Positions 23,131 through 33,198 of a stretch of DNA of 64,000 bases are shown piece after piece (position 1 is the first letter of the stretch; each line of letters begins with the position of its first letter). This stretch comes from Ichthyophis bannanicus. Taxonomy: Eukaryota > Chordata > Amphibia > Gymnophiona > Ichthyophiidae. Location: contig CM066033.1 of NCBI GenBank assembly GCA_033557465.1, positions 232,192,109-232,256,108 of the forward strand, read 5' to 3'. The notes under the pieces were generated by a model. The model searched no databases. It was given only the letters and a program-made list of their open reading frames with translations, and had not been told where the DNA came from. The translations under genes and the position numbers were made by a program.

Positions 23131-23910
23131 TTCACCGATCAAGTTAGCATGCCTTAACGTATCATTAAGGCACGTTAAATCAATTTAGAATACACTAAAA
23201 ATCCCTTATAAAAACAAATGTGTGAAAGTAAAAAAAACCCCCAACAAATCAGAAGAAATTCATGAAAACTGAAGAATATTTCTTGCCTGTGCACATCCTT
23301 ACAACTGCTGCATCACTACCTTCCATTCCATTTCATTTAATTTTTTAGATATTTTAATCTGTTATTACAAAGCAGCTAAAGGCAGGATAGAGCAAGCACA
23401 CACATAATCAATTTATATTACAAAATAAAATAAAATGTAAAAATCAAACATAGTAAGACATATAAATTAAATTAAAACAAAATAAAAATGTAGCAGTAAG
23501 TCTTCAATGCTCCCAGAGAAACATCAGTACAAAGTATTTTTCAATTAAACATATTTTTCATCTTGGAAATAAATGAGTTTTTAGATTTCTTCAGAATTTA
23601 GTCAATTCCTTTTCTAATCACCCTGTTAACCAAATCCTTCTCAATAGGCAAACCCACCAGATCCTCGTAATGAGAAATGTGATTTTCTGTTTGTGGTCTC
23701 TTATTAGAATCTACTTTAAGTTCCTCTTTCATTTCAGTGATGGACGATCATAGTTTTCATAATATATATTCTATGACCTTTGTTAGATTCCATGTAAGCT
23801 TTTTTATGGCCTTATTCTGCAGCTGCATCAGCTTTGCAGCCATCTTTACTTCTTGACGTTTGTTTCTCTCCCTAACAATGTGCTGAGATTTTATCAGCAT
23901 TCGTATCACT
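23131..23910. other. no gene; A-rich patch
   Basis: AT-rich sequence with A-rich text at 23400-23500 that may be a decayed retroposon tail. No coding signal seen. Confidence 0.5.
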
Positions 23911-24262
23911 AAGGGGCCCTTTTACTAAAGTGTGCTAAGCAGTTAACACATGTTTTTGCATGGGTAACTGTTCAAGGGCCTGTGGTACAGTCACTGCTCA
24001 CTAATTCCTACACTAACTGTAAATCATGTGCAGGGGTGAAGAATGAGCGGGTTAGGGTGGATGGTGGGCATGGAGAGCACATTGAAGTTAGCCCAGCGGA
24101 ACATATTGTGTGCTGTCAATATTGCAATTAGAATGGGTGCACCTCATTGGTGAAGTTAAGTGCAGCATGGTAAATGACAAGAGCCAGAATATGCGTTAAG
24201 GGGCTTGCTTATGTGGTAACTTTCAAGAACATGCTAGCCACACCACCAACAATTACTGTGGT
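23911..24262. repeat. interspersed repeat family A, copy 2
   Basis: Begins 'aaggggcccttttactaaagtgtgctaag' and follows 5506-5815 through its whole length. It is the clearer start of the family. It abuts the short hAT-type element that follows. Confidence 0.7.
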
Positions 24263-24273
24263 GCAGAGGCACC

Positions 24274-24477
24274 CAGGGTTGCCAGATGGCTCCTGATATA
24301 CCCGAAAGGCTTGATCCAGTCCTGGGTTTTATCCCATTGCATGCAGGGAATTTGTATTCTTGCTTTTCTTATGGAGTGCAATAGAGAAATCAGAACCACA
24401 GATCTCTGCATTCAATGAGGTGAACCTAGGACTGGATCAAGCTTGTCAGGTGCATCTGGAGGCAATTGGCAACCCTA
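24274..24477. mobile_element. 204 bp hAT-type MITE
   Basis: Left end cagggttgccagatgg, right end ggcaattggcaaccct a, giving inverted ends with the CAGGGTTGCC core. Flanks are gaggcacc (24266-24273) and gtggcacc (24478-24485), an 8 bp target duplication with one mismatch, as expected for hAT. Inside, 'ggcttgatccagtcctgggt' (about 24308) is mirrored by 'cctaggactggatcaagc' (about 24424), so the element can fold along most of its length. No coding capacity. Confidence 0.78.
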
Positions 24478-24485
24478 GTGGCACC

Positions 24486-24890
24486 AAACACAAGTTGATT
24501 TTCGCTCAAAGCACATATTTTCCATGCTCCTTAGCAATATTCAACAGTTTTAAGCAGATATGTCTCAAAATTGTTTAGATTTGCTGAGTGTCAAAATTAT
24601 TTATGGGATCATATCCTGGACCTATCCCTGCTGTCATCAGCTTTGATCTCAATCTCATGTGACCCCTGCTGCTGATTGTAGTCCAGATGACATCAAATAG
24701 GGTACTATTCCTCTACTTTACTGCTCACTTCTGACGTGTGATGCATGCCATGCTATCATTGTTTTACTGCACTGAGTATTAGGGATATTAATCTATTGAC
24801 AAGCATGCAATTCATTAGCAGGCTAAATCAACTAGTGTTCACAAAATCAATTTAATGCATATTAACTGCGTCTTCTGCTGTCCTGAATGA
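24486..24890. other. no recognisable feature
   Basis: Nothing I can name. Confidence 0.5.
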
Positions 24891-25075
24891 ATCTGCTCTT
24901 GGCTTCTCTCTGAAGCTAAGAAAAATCAAGTTTGGCCTAGTACTTGGATGTGTGACCACCCTGGAATACCAGGGGCTATAAACTCACTGCACAGAAGAAA
25001 GGCCTGGCAATCTACTTTTGGTAGCAACTTTCCAAGAAAACCCAGAGGATGGGTTGCCGGGAGTCATCATTAACT
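24891..25075 (+). mobile_element. 5S rRNA-derived SINE with RTE-like tail
   Basis: The first 90 bases follow the 3' half of 5S rRNA: 'ctgaagctaag', 'ggcctagtacttggatg' and 'gaccaccctggaataccaggggctata', covering the internal polymerase III control region. The next part ('aggcctggcaatctact ... ttccaagaaaacccagaggatgggttgccgggagtcat') resembles the 3' end shared by RTE/BovB-type LINEs and the SINEs they mobilise. The 5S part is partial, so this is a 5'-truncated or decayed copy, not a working 5S gene. Confidence 0.75.
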
Positions 25076-25970
25076 TAACAGTACACATTACATTGGGAAC
25101 CTATGAACTTGCACACAAATCAGCTTCACATTTGTATTTAAAAAAAAAAAATTATCAACATGAACATGTGAGGTCACATGATATGGTGAGAGCAGGGTGG
25201 ACGTGCCTTTCTTCTCTCTGGAACCCTGACATCTATTCTTCTTAATGTATGCATCATAACCACTTCTAATTTCACTGAAAAGTGATCTTAATGTGAGAAC
25301 AATGATGGGGACTGAAGAATTGTTTGGAAACACACACCTCGGAGACCCAATACATGGTTGGAGCTGGATATGCTGATGCTGACATGTCCCGTTTGCCTGT
25401 TCTGGCAGTGGTGGTTAAGCATTGCACCAGCAAGTGATGCCTGTTGGACAGGGGTTCAAGGTTGATAGGATTGGACAGAATTGACTAAGAACATTGAATT
25501 TGCAGCTATGGGATCCTTGAGGGTATGAGGTGGGATCTAGGGATGGTGTTCCTTTCCTGTTGGGGTGTTTGTATTCTTTTATTGTGACAGAATGATGGGG
25601 TGGTGGGATGAGTTTTTATCTACTGAATGTGTTGATAATTGGAGGTAGTGCCTCGTATGGTCTGCTGGAGGCTGGTTTTTGTTAAATGAGGTACTTGGTT
25701 ATAAGGGGGAGGTGGTGGGGGGACCCATTACTTCTTTGGTGATCATGGAGGGTGCTTGGAAAGTAGAGTGGTAGAGTAGGAATTGTTGAAGAGGAGCAGG
25801 GGGTAGGTTGGTTGGGAGAGAGGGAGGGCTGGGCCACTGGGTTGTATATAAGGAATGTATGGCAACTTTCAACACTGGTTTCGCATACTATTGCTGCGTG
25901 TAATGTTGGGGGGTCCTAGACTGGGGGGACTTTTTCCTTTTTTCTCGTTTAGCTGGGTGTTGCTGGCATG
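25076..25970. other. unassigned; possible L1-like 5' region at the end
   Basis: Contains an A run at 25141-25151. From about 25380 the sequence is G/T-rich and could be the 5' UTR or ORF1/ORF2 junction of the L1-like element that follows. No ORF with motifs. Confidence 0.4.
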
Positions 25971-27140
25971 GGTGTGGTTGAGAGGGAATGAGGGTGCAAG
26001 TGATTTCATGGAATGTGTGTGGCTTGGGTTCACCCATTAAAAGGGACAAGCTCCTCAGATGTTTACAGTGCCATAGGGCATTTGTGGCATTGTTGCAGGA
26101 AACGCATCAGAGAGTGAGCATCACAAATTGAAAAAGAGTTGTGAGGTCTTTGGGGCAGCAGCAGTAGATAAAAAAGGAGGAGTGGCTATTCTAGTGGTGA
26201 AAGGGATTCAACTTGTGGGCACTTTGGTTAAGGCTGACCCAGCTGGAAGATATTTGATTGTGACAGGGGTGTTGGAGGCAGGGTTGGCCCTAGGGTTTCT
26301 GCCATAATATCAGAAAACTCAACCTTGCTGCCCCGCCCAGCTTCCACCAATTCCTTCTCAGGAGACGGAGGCAGACAGTGGTAGTATTTCAAAAAACAGT
26401 GACTTTTTGCTGCCGCTTTCTTGCGCACGGCAGGCCATGTCCTTCAGCACACAAGCCTGCCGCTTCTGATCTCCTTCCGAGCAACTTACTGTCAAAGGGT
26501 GGTCAGAAGCTGCAGGCCATGTGTGCTGAAGGACATGGTCTGTCGTGGGCAAGAAAGCAGCAGCCAAAAGCAGACTCTTTTGGAAATACTGCTGCTGCAA
26601 CTGCCCATCTCCCCCCTCAAACAGAATCAATGGCAGCTGGGGGGAGGCAGCATGGCTGATCATGTGTGTCGCTGCTGCCATTCTCGGGCTGTCTAGTGGA
26701 TGGGCCGGTCCAGGTTGGAGGAGAGTCCGGTCACTTTCTGTAATGTTTATGCTCCCACTAGCTATGACCAGGGGGTTTTTGTGCAATTAGCAGGGGAAAT
26801 GGAGCAATTGCTGGGTCATCCCATGATCCTTGGGGGACACTTGAACGGCATCCTAGATGCTCATATGGACTGTTCTGGAGGGGGTGAGGGACATGTGTGA
26901 ACATTCTGGGGACTGTCTTGTTTTGTGCGGTGGCTGGATATAGTAGATGCTTGGTGAATACTTCATCCTTTGGAGAAAGATTACACTCATCTTTCCAGGG
27001 CTCACAATACTAGTTCACATATTGATTATTTGTTGGTATCTTCCCCCTTATTTTTTCACATGAGAGTGGCACAGATTGGTCCATAAGAAATTTCAGATCA
27101 TGTGTTGATATGGTTGGAGATGGCTGGGGGCCATGGAGCT
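25971..27140 (+). pseudogene. L1-like LINE endonuclease fragment, split by a hairpin element
   Basis: From about 25998 the text reads VISWNVCGLGSPIKRDKL, then LLQETHQ, KKGGVAILV and GRYLIVTG, the APE endonuclease order of L1/Tx1-type ORF2. At about 26283 the frame is broken by an insertion and resumes near 26740 with VYAPTSYDQGVF, ILGGHLNGILD (family GDFN changed to GHLN) and, near 27100, a SDHVLIW block. Stop codons are present, and the metal-binding Asp appears replaced by His. Reverse transcriptase is not seen downstream. Confidence 0.75.
26283..26724. mobile_element. hairpin-bearing insertion inside the L1-like endonuclease
   Basis: The insert holds an inverted repeat with arms 26409-26469 and 26504-26564, about 61 bp each with few mismatches and a 34 base centre. 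Outer ends are not well defined; 'cagggttggccctaggg' at the left is hAT-like in flavour. Chance ORFs across it (26358-26786 minus, 26378-26696 plus) arise from the palindrome and are not genes. Confidence 0.6.
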
Positions 27141-27521
27141 CAGTGGTTGCACCCATGTCATTATTTCATCCTATCAATGGCAATAATGAATTTCCACAGA
27201 ATTTGAGGGGAGGTCTATTTGGAGCATAGAGACAACAAGGTCTTCAGACCCTGTAACAGGTTGTGGGTACCAAAGGTATTCATTCATTTTGATCGTATGC
27301 ATTTTTATGTTTATCTCCACTGTGGTGTCTCTGATCCCAGAGAAGCTGGTGCAAGATTATAAGGCAAATACTGAGCAATCCTTCAAGTTTGATGATAGAG
27401 AGACTCTATTGATTTCATTCTATTTTCCGGAGGCTTGGGCGGGTGATGCAGGTTAGAACATGGGATAGTCTAGCAATAAAGTGGGCATCAGAAATGGGCA
27501 TTAGAGTAGATAGGACAATTG
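27141..27521. other. unassigned spacer
   Basis: May be further decayed L1-like ORF2, but I cannot read a motif. Confidence 0.4.
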
Positions 27522-29077
27522 TAGTAACATAGTAAATGACGGCAGATAAAGACCAGTATGGTACATCTAGTCTGCCCAGTAAGATGGCAAGAGTAGGTGC
27601 ACCTGCCACTCCGTGCAGGTCACACCTCCCCATGTCTTTGTTTAGGGGTGTACTCACCGCTCCGTGTAGGACACCTCTGTTTGTTGAAAAATTAGATAGT
27701 TACGTTTATTTTGATTTTATCCTGTTGCTGTAAAGGGATCCACTGTGTCTGTCCCATGCCATTTTGAATTCTGTCACTGTATTTGCCCCCACCACTTCTA
27801 TCGGGAGGGCATTCCAAGCATCCACCACCCTTTCAGTGAAAAAGTATTTCCTGACATTGCCTTTCAATTTACCCCCTTGCAGCTTCCTGTTATGCCCTCT
27901 AGTTTTACAGCTTCCCCGTCTTTAGAAGAGGCTTGTTTGTTCATTAATTCTCTTTAAGTATTTAAAAGTCTGAATCATATCTCCCCTATCTTTCCTCTCC
28001 TCCAGAGTGTACATATTGAGGTCTTCAAGTATCTTCTCATATGGCTTCTGACACAGGCTCCAAATCATTTTGGTCACCTTCCTCTGAACCGTTTCCAGTC
28101 TTTTTACATCCTTTATGAGATATGGTCTTCAAAACTGATCACAGTATTCCAAGTGAGGCCTCACCAGTGACTTATACATTGGCATTAGTACCTCTTCCTT
28201 TCTGCTGGTAATTCCTCTTTGTATGCAACCAACTTCCTCCTGGCTTTTGCCACTGCCTTGTTGCACTGTTTTGCCACCTTGAGATCCTTAGAAGTAATCA
28301 TACCAAGGTTCTTCTCCTGGTCCATGCACACCAACCTCTCACCCCCTATCATGTACATTTCCCTTGGATTTCTGCTTCCCAAGTGCATGACACTGCACTT
28401 CGCATTAAATCTTAACTGCCAAACATTAGACCATTCTTCCAGCTTTTGTAGATCTTTCCTCGTGTTATCCACTCCCTCAGGGGAGTCCACTCTGTTGCAA
28501 ATGTTTGTGTCATCTGCAAAAAGACAGAATTTTCCATTCAGTCCTTCAGCAATATCACTCACAAATACATTGAATAGTGCCGGACCCAGGACAGAACCCT
28601 GGAGCACCCCGCTAATCATCCTTCTTTCATCCGAGTGAGCTCCATTTACCATCACCTTCTGTCGTCTGTCAGTCAACCAATTTCTGATCCAGTTCACCAC
28701 CTTGGGACCCATCCCCAAACTATTGAGTTTATTGATAAGCCTCCTATGAGGAACAGTATCAAAGGCTTTGCTGAAATCCAGGTAGATGACATCCATCACA
28801 TGCCCCTGATCTAGTTCTCTGGTCACCCAGTCAAAGAACTCAATCAGATTTGTTTGGCAAGATCGTTCTTTGGTAAAACCGTGTTGCCTCGGATCATGCA
28901 ACCTGTTGGTTTTGAGAAAGTCACTATTCGCTCTTTCAGGAGTGCCTCCATTACTTTTACCGCCACTGAGATAAGGCTCACCAGCCTGTAGTTTGTCACT
29001 TCTTCCCTGTCACCACTTGTGTGAAGAGGTACCACATCAGCCCTTTTCCAGTACTGAGGAACTTCTCCTGTTTCCAA
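27522..29077 (-). mobile_element. CR1 LINE, minus strand, reverse transcriptase to 3' end
   Basis: Its 3' end (minus) carries 'tcttactgggcagactagatgtacc ... tgccgtcatttactatgttac' at 27590-27520, a terminal block also seen at 37214-37260. The ORF2 C-terminus, with the family VQRK-TKMI and PYEKILEDL text, lies at about 27960-28120 in broken form. It is truncated at its 5' end within the fingers domain. Confidence 0.85.
28185..29077 (-). pseudogene. CR1 reverse transcriptase core, one frameshift
   Basis: An open frame of 238 codons (28901-28185) holds HGFTKERSCQTNL, IYLDFSKAFDTVPH, GVLQGSVLGPALFNVF and FCLFADDT, so both catalytic Asp of the FADD box and the Asp of motif A remain. The usual GVPQG has become GVLQG. 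The upstream piece 29077-28844 (YWKRADVVPLHTSGDREEVTNYR) lies in another frame, so a frameshift sits between 28844 and 28901. Family role: copying CR1 RNA at the nicked target. Confidence 0.85.
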
Positions 29078-30458
29078 GGATCTGTGTAAGTGTACCCACA
29101 GGCTGGGATTCAGTTATTCAGTTGTTAATAAAGAAGTTCAAACATAACATGAACATGTGAAAAGAATGGAAACATTTCCAAAAGTCATGAAGCTCTTGAA
29201 AGCTTGTCAAAAATATATTACGTTAGTCCAAAAGAAAGGTATCACCTACAAGTTGCTTGTTGACTTTAATTTGCACTATCCTACAAACATGGCGACTACA
29301 ATTTTCTGCTCAAAAATCAGAAAAAAAGGCCAAATGAACCAAAACCCTTTTCCCTTCGTGCACCCTTACTGAATGTGCCTACGTTCTTGGAATGCAACTC
29401 GCATCCTTTGTCAGTATGATTTGTCTTCAGCGCTTTCCACATCTCTCTGTATGCCTCTTTCATCTACTCTGAACCTTTTCAGTATGCTTTCCCTGTCCTA
29501 CATAAAGAAAGATCTGCATGTCTGTTGCTTCATTGACATTCCTAAGAATGCACCTTGCTTCTTCCCAGTTCTACACATCAAGAGACCTTATCAGATTACT
29601 GTTCATAAGAGCTGACACTGTTGTCTTAGAAGTATGGTCCTCTCATAGCTTGCACCTTGGCAATCTCCAGAATCCTGTCCTGTCAGAAATTCTGACCATT
29701 GTTTACTTACCTGCCGTGTTGCTCCTCTTCATGCTGTAATTTTATTCTAGACTCGGAAGAAGTTTGCTTGCCACTTGTGCCAGAAACCCTGCCCCCTTCC
29801 TGGCGTGCATCTTCACTGTGGGCAGATTCTCCCCCTACAAAGGGCAGACACTCCTACTAGCGGGCCCTCACCAAGTCTAAGATAAATGGCCTTAGTATGG
29901 ACTTAAGCTAGACCTATTGAACTTCTCAATTAAGTGCTATACAGAATTGTGTATATAACACTGATTTTAGTTGTTACAAAAGAAGATGGATTGCACTGGA
30001 AGATTTTGTAATTTTTATTTGTGTCTTTTGGGTAGTGGATTTGACCCTAGATTGTAATGAGCAGAGAGCAACTGGATTATAGAATTGGCTGATTGTACTT
30101 GTTGCACTGACACTTACTGGGGGTTTCCCTGGTGGTATAGTGGAAATGAAGGAATGATCCTGACTTTTGGCTCTTATTTGGCAACTTGTACCCTGGAGGT
30201 AGTACATAGAAACTACATAGGGGTGATGCTCAGAGCTTGAGTACTTTTCAGTATTGGATCATGGCATTTATATCAGCGATAACTTGGATGCATTCACCAC
30301 ACTATTTGCCTGTGCATTTACCTGCAATAAGGGCCTGCCCTATGTGGTACTGAACAACAATACACAGGCTTTGCAATTGCCACACATTAATTTTTGCACA
30401 TTATTCTAAGTAAGTGCAAAAACGTATCTTACTTTTTGCAAAATATCCCTTTAATGTC
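29078..30458. other. no gene recognised in 1.4 kb
   Basis: The phrase 'attacgttagtccaaaagaaaggtatcacc' near 29220 looks like the end of a short dispersed element, but no second copy is in the window. ORFs at 29157-29739 have no motifs. Confidence 0.45.
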
Positions 30459-31527
30459 AACAAGTGCAAGGAGACTTGGGGCGGTGCTTTTCTAAGATGG
30501 CGACGGTGGTGGTATCGTCCGACTGACTATGCCTAAGAGAAAAGGTAAAGCTAAGGCTAAAGCTTCTCCCGCGGAGCTATTACCTTCTTGTGAGGGGCCT
30601 ATGGACCGCTTTGTTCAGTTGTCCAAGGAGCAAGTACAGGGGATCAGAGCGGGCTTGGCAGCGTCAATGAATTCTGAGTCAGCGTCTATCACCCTTGACA
30701 TCACGCTCTCCCCGGATGGACGCTCTCCCCTGGTGCCTCCTGGGACTCTGGCTGCCCGGTTGCTGGGTGAGGATGTGCTTTCACCTGATGTGCGAGAAGT
30801 TGCGTCTTCTGAGCGGGACTCAACACCGGAGATTTGTCGAGGTCAGAAGGGAGATTTGCAGGCTGGAGCTTTGTTTTCTTCGCTCCAGCCCAATACCGGG
30901 GACTCTGTGTCAGCAGTCGAGACTGTTTTTGTTTCCTCTGAAGCGGCTGTTCGATCTTCATCTCCTTCCCCGAGGTTTTCATTTACACTTCCTCGACCGG
31001 CTTCTGTGTCTTTGGATAATTTATGGGATGCCATTTCACATCTTGGCAATATGGTGGCCACTCAATTTTCCACCTTTTCTGAGCGGATGTCTGCTTTGGA
31101 ATCAATGTCTACTTCAGCTCAATCTGCTATTGTTGAACTAACTGAGAAGCAATCAGGTATGGATCAACGGTTAACAAGAGTTACAGACTTAACCGATGCT
31201 TTGGTTAAGGATAATATTGCTCTTCGTTCTAAAACTGAGTTATTGGAAAATGCAGTGCGGGCATCTAATCTTCGGCTTTTGAACTTTCCGGTTTTACCTG
31301 GAGTGTCCCCTTCGGAGATATTTAAGACCTATTTGCGGGATATATTATCAGTGCCTCTGGAATTGTTATCTCCTGTTACTAAAGCTTATTTTCTCCCCTT
31401 GGGTAAGAAGGGGGGGGGGGGGAAATATCTGTTGGACCGTTGGAGATGGACTCTCTCAATGTTTCAGATTTGCTTCTTACTCCCAAAGCAGAGGATATTG
31501 CTGTTTCTACATTGTTGGTCACATTAT

Positions 31528-32640
31528 TTATTTATTTTATTTATTTATTTATTTACAGTTTCTTTTATACCGCGCTATTCGACATCAGTGCGGTTTACAA
31601 TGAACATAAAAACCACACGTCTCAAATAATTGATCTGTGCTTACAATGAACAGGTAAAATAAAACTTGGGTATACATTAAACAGGTTTCATGAACAGTGA
31701 AACAGTGAACATGGGAACTATGTACAAAACAACTAAATGCAGCTATATGTAGAGTTACATGAAACTAGGTAAATGTTCTTGGTAAGAGGAGGTGCAAGGT
31801 GAGATTGCAGTTCTGCAGATTAAGACTGTGAGGTGCATGGGTTTAATGTGTTGGCCTGGAGTGTGGTGGTGGGTTGGTATGGGGGGGGGGTGTCCAAAAC
31901 ATCATAGTGCTGCAGGAACAGGTGATGCTTCAGTGCCTTCCTGAACTGGGAGAGGTCACTGATGGTTCTGATGCCTGATGGTAGGGCGTTCCAACATGAT
32001 GGAGCAAAGTAGGAGAAGGCTCTGGATCTAGTGACTTGAGAGCATTTCGTGATTGCCTTCGGTAATACGAGAGAGTTGGAGGCGGTCGATCTCCTTGCTT
32101 GATTAGGGGGTGTAATTGATATCAGGTCAGTGATAGCAGATGCGGAGTAGTTATTGATCACTTTATGAGTCATAGTTAGGATCTTGAAAGAGATCCTAGA
32201 TTGTATAGGCAGCCAATGTAACTGTTTCAGTATTGGAGTGATGTGGGTTCTCTTGGAGGCTCCATGAAGGATTCTTGCAGCTGAGTTCATTGCCAGTTGT
32301 AAGGGGTTAATCGTGCTCTTTGGTAGGCCATGTAGAATCGCATTGGCGTAGTCATGGTGAGGCATTATTAGGGCCTGAAAGACTGATCGGAAGTCATCTG
32401 GCTCTAGCAGCTGACGCAGATAACGAAGGGTCCGGATTATATGATAGACAGATTTCGCTATGTTGCTGATATGAGCCTTCATATTGAGTTGCTGATCGAG
32501 CGTAACCCCCAGGTATCTCACTGTAGTCTTGCAGAGGAGATCTGCATCACGCACCTTGATGGACATTGGTGGGGTAAATGCAGGGTTCCTGGTGATGAAG
32601 AGGACTTCTGTCTTTTTGAAGTTTATCTTAAGCATTTGTG
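31528..32640 (-). mobile_element. CR1/L2-type LINE 3' part, minus strand, nested in copy 1
   Basis: 5'-truncated insertion. The 3' end is at the left: TTTA-rich tail and 'ataccgcgctattcgacatcagtgcggtttaca' at 31540-31600, the complement of the 3' end at 18680-18742. Its protein part is listed separately. It is younger than the ORF1-only element it interrupts. Confidence 0.85.
31820..32635 (-). pseudogene. LINE ORF2 C-terminal third, 271 open codons
   Basis: Reads from just after the YADD box: FKKTEVLFITRNP, VRYLGVTLDQQLNMK, LRYLRQLLEPDDFRSVFQALI, LHWLPIQSRISFKIL and CWNALPSGIRTISDLSQFRKALKHHLF. It aligns throughout with the C-terminal half of the 17207-18484 ORF, so both belong to the same or sister families. 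It is intact as far as it goes, truncated only by the insertion process. Confidence 0.85.
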
Positions 32641-33198
32641 CATTTAGCCTTATCTTCGGATAGGGACTGGATCCTTAAATTATTCTACAGAAAGCGTGAT
32701 AAATTATTTCATGGGAAAAAGATTCTTCTCTTTCCCGATGCAGCACGTGAAACACAGAAACATAGGAGGGCTTTCTTGCTATTGAAACCTGGAGTAATGC
32801 GAATTGGGGCTACATTCGTGTTGAGATTTCCTTGTAAATGTTTAGTTACCTTTAGATCTCAGAAATATGTCTTTTTTTCTCCTGAAGATCTTTCTGCTTT
32901 CCTAAGTTTGCAATTGCCTACTACCTCTTCTCCTGATACATTGCAAATACCATCTGTTAATTAAGGTCTCCTAGGACCCCGTCGTCCTCTTTTTTTTTTT
33001 CCTTGTAAATTGTAATGTGGTTTGATATACTCTTTTGCTATCTCCCCCCTCAGTTTGTGGGCTATATGTATAACTCTTGCATTGAATTTGTTGTTTGCTA
33101 AATTTCTTGTATTTATGCGCTTGCAAGATTATTTTCTGTACAGGTTTATTCCTGATTATTTGTTAAAATATCATAAATAAATAATAATAAAAAAAAAA

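Larger units (their letters stand above)
30529..32964 (+). pseudogene. L1-type ORF1 protein, frameshifted and split by a LINE
   Basis: The family protein is the RNA-binding chaperone of the L1 particle. The N-terminal basic MPKRKGKAKAKAS is followed by a Ser/Pro-rich linker (about residues 30-160), a coiled-coil segment (about 165-245) and the start of an RRM: LLENAVRASNLRLLNFPV. A 13-base G run at 31410-31422 shifts the frame; the true continuation is the next frame (DSLNVSDLLLTPKAEDIAVSTLLVT). The LINE insertion then interrupts it. The C-terminal domain resumes at about 32642 and ends at the stop after 32964: LLFPDAARETQKHRRAFLLLK region and LRFPCKCLVTF. These match 43591-45220 region by region. 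Confidence 0.8.
30470..33198 (+). mobile_element. ORF1-only L1-type retrotransposon, copy 1 (half-LINE)
   Basis: Flanked by aacaagtgcaa at 30459-30469 and 33199-33209, an 11 bp target duplication. It starts with 'gagacttggggcggtgc ... aagatggcgac', encodes an L1-type ORF1, has a short 3' UTR (about 230 bases) and ends in an A-rich tail (33175-33200). There is no ORF2. A minus-strand LINE (31528-32640) is nested in it. The host is a CR1 whose reading FNVNKCK | VMHIG resumes across the duplication. The same layout recurs at 43591-45220. Confidence 0.82.

Noticed and set aside
24891..24982. Functional 5S rRNA gene
   Set aside because: Only the 3' half is present, with several changes, and a SINE-type tail follows.
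26358..26786. Overlapping ORFs on both strands near 26.5 kb
   Set aside because: The same Ala/Ser/His-rich text appears on both strands because of the inverted repeat; not a gene.
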